A DNA stretch of 64,000 nucleotides. It comes from Kitasatospora acidiphila (lineage in GTDB: Bacteria > Actinomycetota > Actinomycetes > Streptomycetales > Streptomycetaceae). The notes below the pieces were generated by a model. It saw only the letters and a list, made by a program, of their open reading frames with translations, had not been told where the DNA came from and made no database searches. The stretch is from contig NZ_VIGB01000003.1 in assembly GCF_006636205.1 (NCBI RefSeq), positions 868,001 through 932,000 on the forward strand, written 5' to 3'. The translations under genes were made by a program, and so were the position numbers. Within the stretch, counting starts at the first letter, position 1; each line of letters starts with the position of its first letter. Positions 16,981-24,975 of this stretch are shown piece by piece.

Positions 16981-17904
16981 ATGTCAGATCAGCAGATGGA
17001 CTTCTCGCTTGAGCTCGAGCTGGCCGTGGAGGCGGCCCGCCCGATGCTGGCCACCGGCCGGGTGGCCGACTACATACCCGCCCTGGGCGCGGCGGATCCG
17101 AACGCCTTCGGGCTGGCGCTGGCCACCGTGGACGGCGAGGTGTACGGCGCCGGGGACTGGCAGACCCCGTTCTCCATCCAGTCCATCTCCAAACTGTTCG
17201 CCCTGGCCCTGACCCTGGCCACCGGCGACGCCATCTGGCACCGGGTCGGCCGGGAGCCGTCCGGCACGCCGTTCAACTCCCTGGTGCAGCTGGAGTCCGA
17301 GCACGGCATTCCGCGCAACCCGTTCATCAATGCGGGCGCCATCGTGGTGACCGACCGGCTGCTCAGCCTGACCGGCAACGCGGGTGCCGCGATCCGCGAG
17401 TTCCTGCGCGACGAGTCCGGCAATCCGCACCTGGACACCGACCACCTGGTGGCCGCCTCCGAGGCCGAGCACGGCCACCGCAACGCGGCACTCACCCACT
17501 TCATCGCCAGCTACGGCAATCTGGAGAACCCGGTCGAGTCCGTGCTCCAGCACTACTACGAGCACTGCGCGATCGCCGCCAGCTGCCGCGACCTGGCCCT
17601 GGCCGGCCTCTTCCTGGCCCGGCACGGCGTGCGCGCCGACGGCAGCCGGCTGCTCTCCGCCAGCGACGCCAAGAGGGTGAACGCGGTGCTGCTGACCTGC
17701 GGAACGTACGACGCGGCCGGGGACTTCGCCTACCGGGTCGGCCTGCCGGGCAAGAGCGGCGTCGGCGGCGGCATCCTGGCCGTCGTCCCGGGCCGCGGCA
17801 CGCTCTGCGCCTGGGGCCCGGCCCTCGACCGAGCCGGCAACTCGGTGGGCTCGGTGGCCGCCCTCGAAGCCTTCACCACGGCCACCGGCTGGTCCGTCTT
17901 CTGA
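16981..17904 (+). CDS. glsA: Glutaminase A
   Basis: The 307-residue product is a serine-dependent beta-lactamase-like glutaminase that converts L-glutamine to L-glutamate and ammonia. Visible features are the S-x-x-K motif in Q-S-I-S-K-L-F (about 66-72), the N-P-F-I-N-A-G-A segment (about 109-116), and the C-terminal G-L-P-G-K-S-G-V-G-G-G-I. Length matches the family. ATG 16981 gives the normal N-terminus and follows AAAGGG; the longer frame upstream overlaps the glycosylase start and is unlikely. Confidence 0.92.
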   Translation: MSDQQMDFSLELELAVEAARPMLATGRVADYIPALGAADPNAFGLALATVDGEVYGAGDWQTPFSIQSISKLFALALTLATGDAIWHRVGREPSGTPFNSLVQLESEHGIPRNPFINAGAIVVTDRLLSLTGNAGAAIREFLRDESGNPHLDTDHLVAASEAEHGHRNAALTHFIASYGNLENPVESVLQHYYEHCAIAASCRDLALAGLFLARHGVRADGSRLLSASDAKRVNAVLLTCGTYDAAGDFAYRVGLPGKSGVGGGILAVVPGRGTLCAWGPALDRAGNSVGSVAALEAFTTATGWSVF

Positions 17905-17958
17905 GCCGCCGCCGACACGCCGGGCGTTCGCACTGACGCACCGCGACCGGACGGATAC

Positions 17959-17984
17959 CCTGGGTCGGAACGCGCCGACCCAGG
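17959..17984. promoter_or_regulatory. 10+10 base palindrome over the predicted start of the TenA-like gene
   Basis: CCTGGGTCGG (17959-17968) and CCGACCCAGG (17975-17984) are perfect arms around 6 bases. The right arm merges with the AGGAG ribosome binding site of the gene starting at 17996. CTGACG (17933-17938) and TACCCT (17956-17961), 17 bases apart, are a weak promoter whose start would fall inside the palindrome. It could be an operator, a Shine-Dalgarno-masking hairpin, or a terminator for glsA. Confidence 0.45.
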
Positions 17985-17995
17985 AGCTCCCGACG

Positions 17996-18694
17996 ATGAT
18001 CCAGACGCCCCGCGAGGCCCTGCTGACGATCCGCCAGGAGCTGGCCCCCGCCGAATCGGAGAACCGGCTGGTGCCGCGGATCGACCAGGGCCTGGTGCCG
18101 GTCTCGCTGATCGCCGAGCTGGCCGCCCAGGAGTACCGGATCATCCGCAGCGACCGCCGCAGCCTGCTGGTGCTCGCCGCCCGCTGCGCGGACACCCCCG
18201 CCGGGGCGTACTTCGCCACGCTGGCGGCCGGCGAGGCCCAGGCCCTGGCGGAGCTGCCGCCGCTCGCCGCCGCCTGCGGCCTGGACGAGCCGCAGCTGGC
18301 CGACCGCGAGCCGCTGGCCGGCTGCCAGGCCTACCCGGCGCAGCTGGCCTGGCTGGCGCTGAACGGCGAGCCGGTCGCCACGGTGCTCGCGCTCACCGCC
18401 AACTTCGACGCCTGGGGCCGCTACTGCGCGATCACCGCGGCGGCGCTGCGCCGGCATTACGGCTTCTCCGACCAGGCCTGCGCGTTCTTCGACTTCTTCG
18501 CCTCCCCGGCGCCGGAGCTGGAGGAGGAGGCGATCGCGGTGGTGGCCGCGGGCGGGCTGGACGCCGGCAAGCTCGCCGAGGGCCGCCGCTACGGCCGCCT
18601 GCTGCAGTCCTATGAGCTGCTCTTCTGGAACACCCTGGCCAGCCTCTCCCCCACAGCCGAACCGACGGTCGACTCCGGACTGGGCCTGGCCTGA
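17996..18694 (+). CDS. TenA/PqqC-superfamily (haem-oxygenase-like fold) protein
   Basis: The 232-residue, all-helical product resembles TenA-type proteins. The conserved stretch around W-G-R-Y-C-A-I-T-A-A-A-L-R-R (about 139-152) is followed by Y-G-F-S-D-Q-A-C-A-F-F-D-F-F-A. TenA hydrolyses thiamine breakdown products, and PqqC shares the fold. The active-site cysteine of TenA could not be placed with confidence, so thiaminase activity is not claimed. Streptomyces homologues are often labelled transcriptional regulator without evidence. It is about 9 kb from pqqB, and I see no specific link to PQQ. AGGAG precedes ATG 17996. Confidence 0.5.
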   Translation: MIQTPREALLTIRQELAPAESENRLVPRIDQGLVPVSLIAELAAQEYRIIRSDRRSLLVLAARCADTPAGAYFATLAAGEAQALAELPPLAAACGLDEPQLADREPLAGCQAYPAQLAWLALNGEPVATVLALTANFDAWGRYCAITAAALRRHYGFSDQACAFFDFFASPAPELEEEAIAVVAAGGLDAGKLAEGRRYGRLLQSYELLFWNTLASLSPTAEPTVDSGLGLA

Positions 18695-18802
18695 GGTCGC
18701 GCCCGGGTGGCGGCTCTGGTTGCCCGGGTCGCGTCACCGGGCGCAGGCTGGAGGTGTCGCGGCGGACCGTCCCGGTCGGCCGCCGGAACCGCGGAGGTTC
18801 TG

Positions 18803-18964
18803 ATGCCCACCGTCAGTCCGGAGCGGCCTGGTGAGGACGCCACTCCGGCGAAGGAGAAGGAGCAGGAGGACACCACTCTGCTGGAGGGTGTCACCTCCGA
18901 ACAGGTGAAGCACGCGCAGGACGAGTCCCGCGCGGAAGGCGACCCCTTCGAGTACCCGGAGTGA
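18803..18964 (+). CDS. Small acidic hypothetical protein
   Basis: The 53-residue, highly charged product is probably disordered at its start and ends in D-P-F-E-Y-P-E. GGAGG lies 5 bases before ATG 18803, which supports translation. Its stop is followed 4 bases later by the SRPBCC gene, so the two form an operon. No family is recognised. Confidence 0.6.
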   Translation: MPTVSPERPGEDATPAKEKEQEDTTLLEGVTSEQVKHAQDESRAEGDPFEYPE

Positions 18965-18968
18965 TCGG

Positions 18969-19418
18969 ATGCACACGCTGGAAGAGCAGATCGACCTAGA
19001 CGTCCCGATGCAGGTGGCCTGGGAGCAGCTGCACCGGGTGCACCAGTACCCGGACTTCGTCGACGGCGTGAAGCACGCCCACGCCCACGGCAACCACCGG
19101 GCCCACCTCGAAACCGAGGTGCGCGGCCAGGAGCGGGTCTTCGAGACCGAGATCACCGACCGCGGCGGCGACCAGGTGATGAACTGGCGCACCATGGACG
19201 GCGCCCATCTGAACGGCACGGTGGTGCTGCGGCAGCTGGACGCCGGCTCGACCCAGATGCAGGTGCGGCTCGAGTACGAGCCGGATGCCGTGCACCAGAC
19301 CTATGGCGGCCCGCGCGGCTTCGCCCAGTCCGGGGCGATCGAGCGGACCGTGCGCGGCGACCTCGAACACTTCAAGCAGCTGGTCGAGTCCGACCGCCCC
19401 GTCCCGGGCGGCCCCTGA
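18969..19418 (+). CDS. SRPBCC-family (polyketide cyclase/dehydrase-like) protein
   Basis: The 149-residue protein has the START/Bet-v1-like pattern. An N-terminal I-D-L-D-V-P-M-Q-V-A-W-E-Q-L strand-helix is followed by a run of beta strands including D-R-G-G-D-Q-V-M-N-W and T-Q-M-Q-V-R-L-E-Y, and a long C-terminal helix. Such domains bind hydrophobic ligands; the ligand here is unknown. It follows the 53-residue acidic gene and ends at a strong hairpin shared with the convergent hydrolase. Confidence 0.75.
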   Translation: MHTLEEQIDLDVPMQVAWEQLHRVHQYPDFVDGVKHAHAHGNHRAHLETEVRGQERVFETEITDRGGDQVMNWRTMDGAHLNGTVVLRQLDAGSTQMQVRLEYEPDAVHQTYGGPRGFAQSGAIERTVRGDLEHFKQLVESDRPVPGGP

Positions 19419-19435
19419 CCGACGCCGGCCACCAG

Positions 19436-19467
19436 GTCGAGCGGTCCCCCGCCGGGGACCGCTCGAC
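19436..19467. terminator. Bidirectional terminator hairpin
   Basis: Perfect 14-base arms (19436-19449 and 19454-19467; GTCGAGCGGTCCCC and its complement) around CGCC sit between the convergent SRPBCC and hydrolase genes. No T-run follows, which is usual for Streptomyces terminators. Confidence 0.8.
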
Positions 19468-19472
19468 GTGTG

Positions 19473-20495
19473 TCAGCCCAGGTGGTCCAGCAGCGCGGCC
19501 AGGAACTCCGCGGGCCGCTCCAGTTGCACGCTGTGCCCGGCGCCCGCCACCACCAGCTCGCGCACCCGGCCGCCGGCCGCGGCGTAGCGCTCCAGCACCG
19601 CCCGGGTCTGCGTGACCATCGGCTGGGCCGGGCACCGCTCGGCGCCGGGCCAGCCGGGGAGCACGCCGAGCGCGCCCAGGTGGGCCGGGTCGAAGAGCGA
19701 GGTGTCGGAGACGATTACGTCGTCCGCGCCGCGCACCCAGAGCAGCGGCGGCTTCGGGTCGACCAGGTGCAGGTCGTCGAGCCGGAAGTGGGTCGGGGCC
19801 ATCGAGTTGAGCACCCCGCGGTCACCCGGTGCGAAGCCCGGCCAGGCCTCGCTGGGTCGGCTGTCGCCCGGGTAGTGGTCGTCCCCGCAGCGGGTGGTGA
19901 GCATGGCGGCGACGTACCTGTCGGGGTCGGCCAGCGGCTGCTTGACGTAGGCCGAGTCCAGCACGGAGCGCGGGGCGAGCGGCGAGTCGGCGCCGGGCTC
20001 CCCGGCTGCCAGCAGCCGGACGAACTCGGGGTTGGCGCCACCGCCGCCCGCACCCGCGCCGTCGGGCGAGTTGAGCACGCCGTCCGGACCGTGGGTGCCG
20101 CCGAAGCCGTACGGCGAGACCGGGTTGAGCAGCGTCACCGAGCGGACCGACGCCGGGTGGTCGCGCAGCAGTTGGAGCACCACACCGCCGCCCATGCTCC
20201 AGCCGACCAGGTGGACCGGGCCGAGCGCCAGGGTCTGGATCAGGGCGAGCAGGTCGTCGCTGTAGTCGCGGACTCCCCGGGTGGCGTCCACCGGCAGCGG
20301 CTCGGTGGCGCCGAAGCCGCGCAGGTCGGGGGCCAACGGGCGGTAGCGGTCCGGTAGTTCGCGCATGGTGGCGTGCCAGAAGGCGGCGGCGGAGACGTTG
20401 CCGTGCACGAAGAGCACGGGTTCGCCCGAACGGCCGTCGATTTCGGCGCAGTTGACGGTCAGCCTGGGTGTGGTGACCAGCCGGTCTGTTATCAC
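19473..20495 (-). CDS. Alpha/beta hydrolase
   Basis: The 340-residue hydrolase has the oxyanion strand V-L-F-V-H-G-N (about 27-33) and the nucleophile elbow G-W-S-M-G-G (about 97-102). A late Asp in V-R-G-A-D-D-V-I and the C-terminal His in G-A-G-H-S-V complete the triad. It lacks a signal peptide and is likely cytosolic; the substrate is unknown. GTG 20495 is preceded by AAGGAC, and its start lies 14 bases after the upstream secreted lipase-like gene, so they form an operon. Confidence 0.85.
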   Translation of the reverse strand: MITDRLVTTPRLTVNCAEIDGRSGEPVLFVHGNVSAAAFWHATMRELPDRYRPLAPDLRGFGATEPLPVDATRGVRDYSDDLLALIQTLALGPVHLVGWSMGGGVVLQLLRDHPASVRSVTLLNPVSPYGFGGTHGPDGVLNSPDGAGAGGGGANPEFVRLLAAGEPGADSPLAPRSVLDSAYVKQPLADPDRYVAAMLTTRCGDDHYPGDSRPSEAWPGFAPGDRGVLNSMAPTHFRLDDLHLVDPKPPLLWVRGADDVIVSDTSLFDPAHLGALGVLPGWPGAERCPAQPMVTQTRAVLERYAAAGGRVRELVVAGAGHSVQLERPAEFLAALLDHLG

Positions 20496-20509
20496 GTGTG
20501 GCTTGTCCT

Positions 20510-21769
20510 TCAGTTGAGCCAGCCGGCGACCTGCGCGTTGGCCGCGCTGTCCCAGCCCAGTTCCAGGTGGTTGGCGCCGGCGATCAGCGCGGTGCCGGCG
20601 ACGGTGCCGATGCCGGTGGTGTCCAGGGCACTCGCCTCGAAGACCACGCCGTCGCTGGGGCCGCGGTTCTCGTTGTAGATGCCCAGCACGCTGGGGGTGC
20701 CGCCGGCCAGCAGGTAGGTCTGCACGCTCGCGGGCACACCGGCGGCCTGCAGCGGGGCGACCAGCGAGCCGGCGTCGATCGCGGCCTGGATGCCGCCGCC
20801 GTCGGTGTAGAAGCCCTGGCCGCCGTAGTAGGTGGTGTACCAGTCCTGCTGGGTCTGGTCGATGCCGAAGGTGCCGTCCCAGCGGGCCAGCATCTGCCGC
20901 TGGCCCGGGTAGTCGTCATGGCCGCCGCTGGGTGTGAAGGAGAACTCGGGGTGCGCGGTGTACGTCCCGTAGCAGGTCATGTGCAGGTGCGGGGAAGGGG
21001 CGTTGATCTGGCCGCCGCACTCCGGCCAGATCGAGAAGTCATGGGCCCAGCCGTGCGCGAACGGGTAGTCGTAGCCGGCGTTGGGTCCGCCCAGGGTGAT
21101 CAGCTTGCGCACGTCACCCGCGTAGGGGCGGCCCCAGGAGGGCTTGAGCGAGGAGACGTAGGCCCGGGCGGACATCTCGCCCTTGCTCCAGCCGATCAGG
21201 TCGACCTGCGGGACCGAGAGCTTGGCCTTGATCAGCGCGATGGCGTCGCCGACCTCCTGGGCCTGCATCAGGTTGTCACCCTGCTTGTGGGCGAAGCCGA
21301 TCGCGAACACCCGGTAGCCCCGGGCCGCCAGGTACTGCATCAGGCCGGTGCTGGGGCAGCCGGCGGCGCCGCAGCCGTAGCCGCCGGACTCGCCGGGGTT
21401 GGCCCAGGCGCGGTCCGGGTTGTCGTTGGCGCCGTGCACCAGCAGCACCGGCACCTGGTGCGATCCGGTGTTCCAGCCGGGCGCGGAGTAGAGCAGGAAC
21501 CGCCCGGAGTAGGGCTCCTTGACGCCGCCGAAGAAGGTGAGGCGCTGGCCGTCCTGGTCGCCGTGGCCGTCCGGAGGGTACTGCTCCTGGTGGAAGCCGG
21601 TGGTGGTGTCGAGGTAGCGCTCGACATGGTCCCAACCGTTGGCCACCGTCGTGTAGTTGGCCTCCATCGTCAGGTAGGAGGGGGTGGCGGCCGCTGCCGG
21701 GCGGGCCAGCCCGACCGCACCGAGCAGCACCGCCACCACCACCGTGAGCACTCGCTGTCGTACCCGCAC
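20510..21769 (-). CDS. Secreted lipase-like alpha/beta hydrolase
   Basis: The 419-residue product starts with a Sec signal peptide (M-R-V-R-Q-R-V, hydrophobic core, A-x-A cleavage near residue 28). The mature part has V-L-L-V-H-G-A-N-D-N (about 107-116), a nucleophile elbow G-W-S-K-G-E (about 193-198) and L-I-A-G-A-N-H-L-E near the C-terminus. This fits extracellular lipases or esterases of the triacylglycerol lipase/PHA-depolymerase type. Four cysteines could form disulfides in the mature enzyme. It is the first gene of a two-hydrolase operon. Confidence 0.82.
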   Translation of the reverse strand: MRVRQRVLTVVVAVLLGAVGLARPAAAATPSYLTMEANYTTVANGWDHVERYLDTTTGFHQEQYPPDGHGDQDGQRLTFFGGVKEPYSGRFLLYSAPGWNTGSHQVPVLLVHGANDNPDRAWANPGESGGYGCGAAGCPSTGLMQYLAARGYRVFAIGFAHKQGDNLMQAQEVGDAIALIKAKLSVPQVDLIGWSKGEMSARAYVSSLKPSWGRPYAGDVRKLITLGGPNAGYDYPFAHGWAHDFSIWPECGGQINAPSPHLHMTCYGTYTAHPEFSFTPSGGHDDYPGQRQMLARWDGTFGIDQTQQDWYTTYYGGQGFYTDGGGIQAAIDAGSLVAPLQAAGVPASVQTYLLAGGTPSVLGIYNENRGPSDGVVFEASALDTTGIGTVAGTALIAGANHLELGWDSAANAQVAGWLN

Positions 21770-21897
21770 GCCGCGTCAACTCCCTTCGCCCCGGGGCCCC
21801 GTCGGCCCGCGCCCCGACACGTTAGGCGCGCGCCGCTCGGGCCTCCATGTGGGCGGGCCACACCGGGCGGGCGGCTCGCTGTGTGCCCGGCCGCCAC

Positions 21898-22731
21898 CTA
21901 CCTCTCGGCGGTGACGAAGCTGCGCTGCGAGGTGACGTAGTCGGCGCCGCGGCCCACGGCGACCGCGATCTCGGCGCGGTCGTTGCGCCTGGCCCGCCAG
22001 CCGTGCCAGTCCAGCCAGGCGACCGGGTCCTCGTTCAGGCCGCCGCGCCAGAGGGCCACCACGTCGGTGAGTTCAGCGGCCGCGTGCTCGGGGGCGTGCG
22101 ATTCGGGGGCCTGCCGCCGGTTGCCGAGGCCGTGGGTGAGGGCCAGCCGGCTGCCCGGGGCGCTGAGCTCGGTGACGGTGGTCAGGATCGCCTCGACGTC
22201 GTCGGAGTCCAGGTAGACCAGCAGACCCTCCAGCAGCCAGACGGTCGGCGCGGTCGGATCGAAGCCGGCCCTGGTCAGCGCGGTGGCCCAGTCCTCGCGC
22301 AGGTCGACGGCGATCACGGTGCGCGGGCCGGCCGGCTGGGCGCCCTGCTCGGCGAGCACCCGCTCCTTGAAGGCCAGCACGGCGGGCATGTCGAGTTCGT
22401 AGAACCGGGTGCCGGCGGGCCAGTCGAGCCGGAAGGCCCGGGTGTCCAGGCCGGCCGCCGGCACCACCACCTGGCGGCAGCCGGACTCGGCCGCGGCCAC
22501 CAGGTAGTCGTCGAAGAAACGGGTGCGCAGCACCAGATGGCGGACCATCGCGATCAGCCCCGGCGACGGCTTGGCGGTGACGGCCAGGTCGCGGCGGCCG
22601 TCGGCGACGACGAAGGCGGCCGCGTAGGGGTCGTTGAAGAGGCGGTCGCGGCGGGTGCTCTCGTGGGCCCGCACCCGGGCCACACCGATCGCGGTGCGAC
22701 CGACCCCGTCGGGGATCTGTTCCTTACTCAT
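21898..22731 (-). CDS. SAM-dependent methyltransferase of the PPM1/LCMT type
   Basis: The 277-residue protein matches the actinobacterial leucine-carboxyl-methyltransferase-like family. It has an N-terminal T-A-I-G-V-A-R-V-R-A-H-E-S, a region with Q-V-V-V-P-A-A-G-L-D-T-R-A-F-R (SAM motif I, about 87-101), F-Y-E-L-D-M-P, and V-W-L-L-E-G-L-L-V-Y-L. Natural substrates are mostly unknown. ATG 22731 has no Shine-Dalgarno sequence and lies just after the terminator hairpin of the upstream permease gene, so a leaderless transcript is possible. Confidence 0.85.
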   Translation of the reverse strand: MSKEQIPDGVGRTAIGVARVRAHESTRRDRLFNDPYAAAFVVADGRRDLAVTAKPSPGLIAMVRHLVLRTRFFDDYLVAAAESGCRQVVVPAAGLDTRAFRLDWPAGTRFYELDMPAVLAFKERVLAEQGAQPAGPRTVIAVDLREDWATALTRAGFDPTAPTVWLLEGLLVYLDSDDVEAILTTVTELSAPGSRLALTHGLGNRRQAPESHAPEHAAAELTDVVALWRGGLNEDPVAWLDWHGWRARRNDRAEIAVAVGRGADYVTSQRSFVTAER

Positions 22732-22749
22732 GCGGCGGATGCTAACGCG

Positions 22750-22785
22750 GCCGGCGCCGAACTCGGACAGGAGTTCGGCGCCGGC
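22750..22785. terminator. Terminator hairpin of the APC permease gene
   Basis: Perfect 15-base arms (22750-22764 and 22771-22785) around GGACAG lie 25 bases downstream of the permease stop on the minus strand. They isolate it from the methyltransferase gene. Confidence 0.8.
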
Positions 22786-22810
22786 GGCGATCAGCTGAGC
22801 GGACGGTGTG

Positions 22811-24457
22811 TCAGTGGCCGCCCTCGTCGACCACCTCGACGTCGGAGATGTTGCGGTCGATCTCCTCGGCGGGCAGCGCCACGGCGCGGGCCCAGTAGTA
22901 GATGCCCACGGAGAAGGCCGTGACGATCGCCATGTCCCACCAGAGCGGGATGACGTTCTTGGCGGTGTCGCCGAAGCCGCCCAGGTAGGAGATGACACCC
23001 AGGCCGATCAGGTAGACCGGCAGCCACTGCGCGGCCTTGAAGGCCAGGCGCGGCGCGTTCGGCAGCTTCTTGACGGTCGCGTACCAGGCGTAGCCGCCGA
23101 GCAGCAGGTAGCCGAAGACGATGGCCACGCCCAGGCGCCACAGGGTGTCCCAGCCGGACCAGTAGATGATGAGGCTGGCGACCACGAAGGACACGGGGGC
23201 GATGACCTCACCGGCCGGCAGGCGGTACGGGCGGTGCATCTCCGGCTTGCGGACGCGCAGGGCGCCGAAGGCCAGCGGGGCACCCGCGTACATCAGCACG
23301 CTGGCCGAGGTGATGAAGCTGACCAGCTGCTGCCAGCTCGGGAAGGGCGCGAAGCAGACGACGCCGGTGACGAAGGAGATCGCCAGGCCGAACCACGGCA
23401 CACCGCGGCTGTCGGTGCGCTGGAAGAGCTCCGGGGCGTAGCCGTTCTTGCTGAGGCCGTAGGAGATCCGGGAGGTGGAGGTGGTGTAGATCAGGCCGGT
23501 TCCACCGGGCGAGATCACCGCGTCGGCGTACAGCACCCAGGCCAGCCAGCCGAGACCGATCACGGTGGCCAGGCCGGCGAACGGGCCGCTGATGCCGGCG
23601 TAGTCCAGGTTGGCCCAGCCCTTGACGATGCTGGCGCCGGGGATCGCGCCGATGTAGACGACCTGCAGCAGGGTGTAGATCACGGCGCCGATGGCGACCG
23701 AGCCGAGCACGGCACGGGGGATGTCGCGCTTGGGGTTCTTGCTCTCACCGGAGAGCTGGATGGCCTGCTCGAAGCCGAGCAGCGCGAAGATGATGCCGCT
23801 GGTGCTGATCGCGCCGAGCACGCCCTTCGCACCGAACGGCATGAAGCCGTGCGAGGTGAAGTTGGACGCGTGGAAGTGGGTGAACGCCAGCACGAAGATG
23901 GCCAGCAGCGGGATGAAGATCTTCCACCAGGTGGCGGCGCTGTTGGTGTGGGCGAGTACCCGCACGCCGAGGAAGTTGACGGCGACGAAGACTGCCATCA
24001 GCAGGGCGGCGACGACGAAGCCAGTGGCCGTCAGCGTGCCGTTGGTGTTCTGGAGGTCCTGGAAGAACTTCCCGAAGTGGCTGGAGTAGCCGATCATGGC
24101 TTCGACCTCGATCGGCGCCACGGTGGCCGCCTGCAGCCAGGAGAACCAGCCGAAGCTCATGCCGGCCAGGCCGCCGAAGGTGTAGTGCGGGTAGCGCGCG
24201 GTGCCACCGGCGACCGGGAACATGCCGCCCAGCTCGGCGTGGACCAGCGCGAGCAGCACGATGGCGACGGCCCCGATCCCCCACGAGATGACGGCCGCGG
24301 GACCGGCGACCACCACTGCGTTCTTCGCGCCGTACAGCCAGCCGGAGCCGATGATCGAGCCGACCGAGGCCCAGAGCAGCCCGATCAGGCCGATGTCCCG
24401 GCGGAGCTTGTTACCGGTGCCAGTACCGGACGACGCTATTTTGTCAACAACTGCCAT
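22811..24457 (-). CDS. APC-superfamily amino-acid permease
   Basis: The 548-residue membrane protein has about 12-14 hydrophobic segments. The first carries the substrate-contact glycine motif G-S-I-I-G-S-G-W (about 33-40), and segment 6 reads I-I-F-A-L-L-G-F-E-Q-A, as in APC transporters. The substrate is not determined; aspartate:proton symporters of the YveA group are of similar length. ATG 24457 is preceded by GAGGG. A perfect hairpin terminates the transcript. Confidence 0.85.
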   Translation of the reverse strand: MAVVDKIASSGTGTGNKLRRDIGLIGLLWASVGSIIGSGWLYGAKNAVVVAGPAAVISWGIGAVAIVLLALVHAELGGMFPVAGGTARYPHYTFGGLAGMSFGWFSWLQAATVAPIEVEAMIGYSSHFGKFFQDLQNTNGTLTATGFVVAALLMAVFVAVNFLGVRVLAHTNSAATWWKIFIPLLAIFVLAFTHFHASNFTSHGFMPFGAKGVLGAISTSGIIFALLGFEQAIQLSGESKNPKRDIPRAVLGSVAIGAVIYTLLQVVYIGAIPGASIVKGWANLDYAGISGPFAGLATVIGLGWLAWVLYADAVISPGGTGLIYTTSTSRISYGLSKNGYAPELFQRTDSRGVPWFGLAISFVTGVVCFAPFPSWQQLVSFITSASVLMYAGAPLAFGALRVRKPEMHRPYRLPAGEVIAPVSFVVASLIIYWSGWDTLWRLGVAIVFGYLLLGGYAWYATVKKLPNAPRLAFKAAQWLPVYLIGLGVISYLGGFGDTAKNVIPLWWDMAIVTAFSVGIYYWARAVALPAEEIDRNISDVEVVDEGGH

Positions 24458-24975
24458 GTGTGGGGACCCTCTTCAATGATGGCGGGTGAGAGTGCGGTGA
24501 ACGCTAGCGGTCGATTAGGGATCTGCAAAGACCCGTGTTCCGAATAGTTATGTTCCGAGGGCAGCTAGCACGGGAATTGGCTAATCGCATCAGCTGTCCA
24601 GCTGCTGAGATCACCGCAGGTCAGCGCCGCCAAGGCAGTTGACCACTTACACACCCGCAGAATCCGCCTGAATATCTGAGGATCCCCTGAGGATCCTCTC
24701 AGCTAACGGTTGAGCTTCTTTTGAGCTTTCCGCTCCCCCCGGTCGCGATGCGTTCTCCGAAGGCGCCGTCCCCTTCATATCGTCTGCTTACTGAGGCGTA
24801 GGCCTTCGAATATCGGACACCGGTGTCCGGATGGCACTGGTCGGATCGTCACCCGAACGGCGGCGTGTCCGGCCCCGCAGCGGTGCCCCTCTTGCCCCGG
24901 CCCGCCGGGCTGCGGCAGGCTCAGGCCGAGGGGGCACATCGGCGTGCCCCCGTGAGCGGAGAAGGACGAGCCCCG
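24458..24975. other. 518-base divergent intergenic region with several short repeats
   Basis: Between the permease and a gene of unknown function lie: two copies of CTGAGGATCC (24676-24685, 24687-24696), the second forming an inverted repeat with CTCAG at 24698-24702; two nearby TTGAGCTT words around 24710-24727; and a 16-base perfect palindrome at 24814-24829. The local AT content is higher than in coding regions, as expected for promoters. No RNA gene or ORF with a ribosome binding site was recognised. Confidence 0.5.
24814..24829. promoter_or_regulatory. 16-base perfect palindrome, possible operator
   Basis: CGGACACC followed directly by GGTGTCCG, 147 bases upstream of the unknown gene at 24976. 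A spacer-free dyad of this size suits a TetR- or GntR-like dimer. No regulator gene is adjacent. Confidence 0.4.

Noticed and set aside
22808..24547. 579-codon plus-strand open frame
   Set aside because: Antisense to the APC permease, whose membrane segments are unmistakable; the shadow is H/D/Q-rich without domains.
24574..24600. GGGAAT-N18-GTC upstream of the permease region, considered as a sigma-R promoter
   Set aside because: The -10 element is GTC rather than GTT and no gene starts suitably downstream on that strand.
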